Of a stretch of DNA of 14,059 bases, positions 14,003-14,059 are shown in pieces. The notes under the pieces were generated by a model, which saw nothing but the letters and a program-made list of their open reading frames with translations, did not search any database and was not told the origin of the DNA. The translations under genes were made by a program, and so were the position numbers. Source of the DNA: Devosia sp. (lineage in GTDB: Bacteria > Pseudomonadota > Alphaproteobacteria > Rhizobiales > Devosiaceae); the NCBI GenBank assembly GCA_011322005.1, contig DROE01000097.1, positions 1-14,059 of the forward strand, given 5' to 3'. Each line of letters opens with the position of its first letter. The stretch's first letter is position 1.

Positions 14003-14059
14003 TCATGCCCTGTCCTTGGCTCCCGAAACCTGGTCTTGTGCGGCCCCGGGAGCAGCAGG
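14003..14059 (-). CDS. Possible 3' end of a minus-strand gene (cut by window edge)
   Basis: The minus strand from the window edge reads 18 sense codons, PAAPGAAQDQVSGAKDRA, then TGA (plus-strand 14003-14005). An Ala/Pro/Gly tail with charged ends is typical of a variable C-terminus, but the stretch is too short to name, and any one frame staying open for 18 codons is weak evidence. It would run in the same direction as the MFS gene, 285 nt upstream. Confidence 0.3.
   Translation of the reverse strand, partial: PAAPGAAQDQVSGAKDRA

Noticed and set aside
14005..14059. Resemblance of the window end to SRP or tmRNA sequence (ACCAGG and CCAAGG blocks)
   Set aside because: The conserved SRP tetraloop region and the tmRNA tRNA-like end are missing; a short coding tail explains it as well.

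Overview
This 14 kb window is GC-rich bacterial chromosome, most likely from an alphaproteobacterium and probably a member of the Hyphomicrobiales (Rhizobiales). The basis is indirect. It carries an NDUFA9-like dehydrogenase, uppP, a glutathione S-transferase, queG and a YeeZ-like dehydrogenase side by side. It also has an MmcB-family protein, an infC gene starting at ATT, and an NIT-domain chemoreceptor. No phage, transposon, CRISPR array or clear horizontally acquired island is visible.

Layout. Positions 1-687 (minus) hold the N-terminal 229 residues of a DEAD-box RNA helicase, with hairpins in its leader and a tRNA-Leu(CAG) gene behind it (952-1038, minus). Next come an NDUFA9-like NAD(P)-binding protein (1260-2228, plus), convergent with undecaprenyl-diphosphatase uppP (2241-3044, minus). 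Divergent from uppP is a compact operon: glutathione S-transferase, queG (4-nt overlap) and a YeeZ-like dehydrogenase (3166-5912, plus), closed by a terminator. An alpha/beta hydrolase (5925-6707, minus) is divergent from infC (6892-7431, plus). infC has an ATT start, an 8-bp dyad in its leader and a strong terminator. It is followed by a small secreted protein of unknown function (7601-8008) preceded by an SOS-box-like GAAC-N7-GAAC repeat, and then by a beta-CASP metallo-beta-lactamase ribonuclease-like gene (8153-9745). That gene converges on a long NIT-HAMP-MCP chemoreceptor (9760-11844, minus). Upstream of the chemoreceptor lie a TAGGTG dyad cluster, mmcB (12037-12501, minus) and an MFS transporter (12488-13717, minus) that overlaps mmcB. 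The last 57 bases may be the 3' end of another minus-strand gene.

Most of the window is housekeeping: RNA metabolism and translation (helicase, tRNA-Leu, QueG, IF-3, beta-CASP protein), cell-wall lipid recycling (UppP), redox and detoxification (GST, dehydrogenases), DNA repair (MmcB) and sensing (MCP). I found no convincing new multi-gene system. The items most worth a second look are the orphan secreted protein with its SOS-like box, the dyad in the infC leader, the structured helicase leader with a TTG start, the TAGGTG dyad upstream of the chemoreceptor, and the MFS-mmcB overlap. Several starts were moved from the longest open frame to sites with a better Shine-Dalgarno match: uppP, the alpha/beta hydrolase, infC, the beta-CASP gene, mmcB and the MFS gene.
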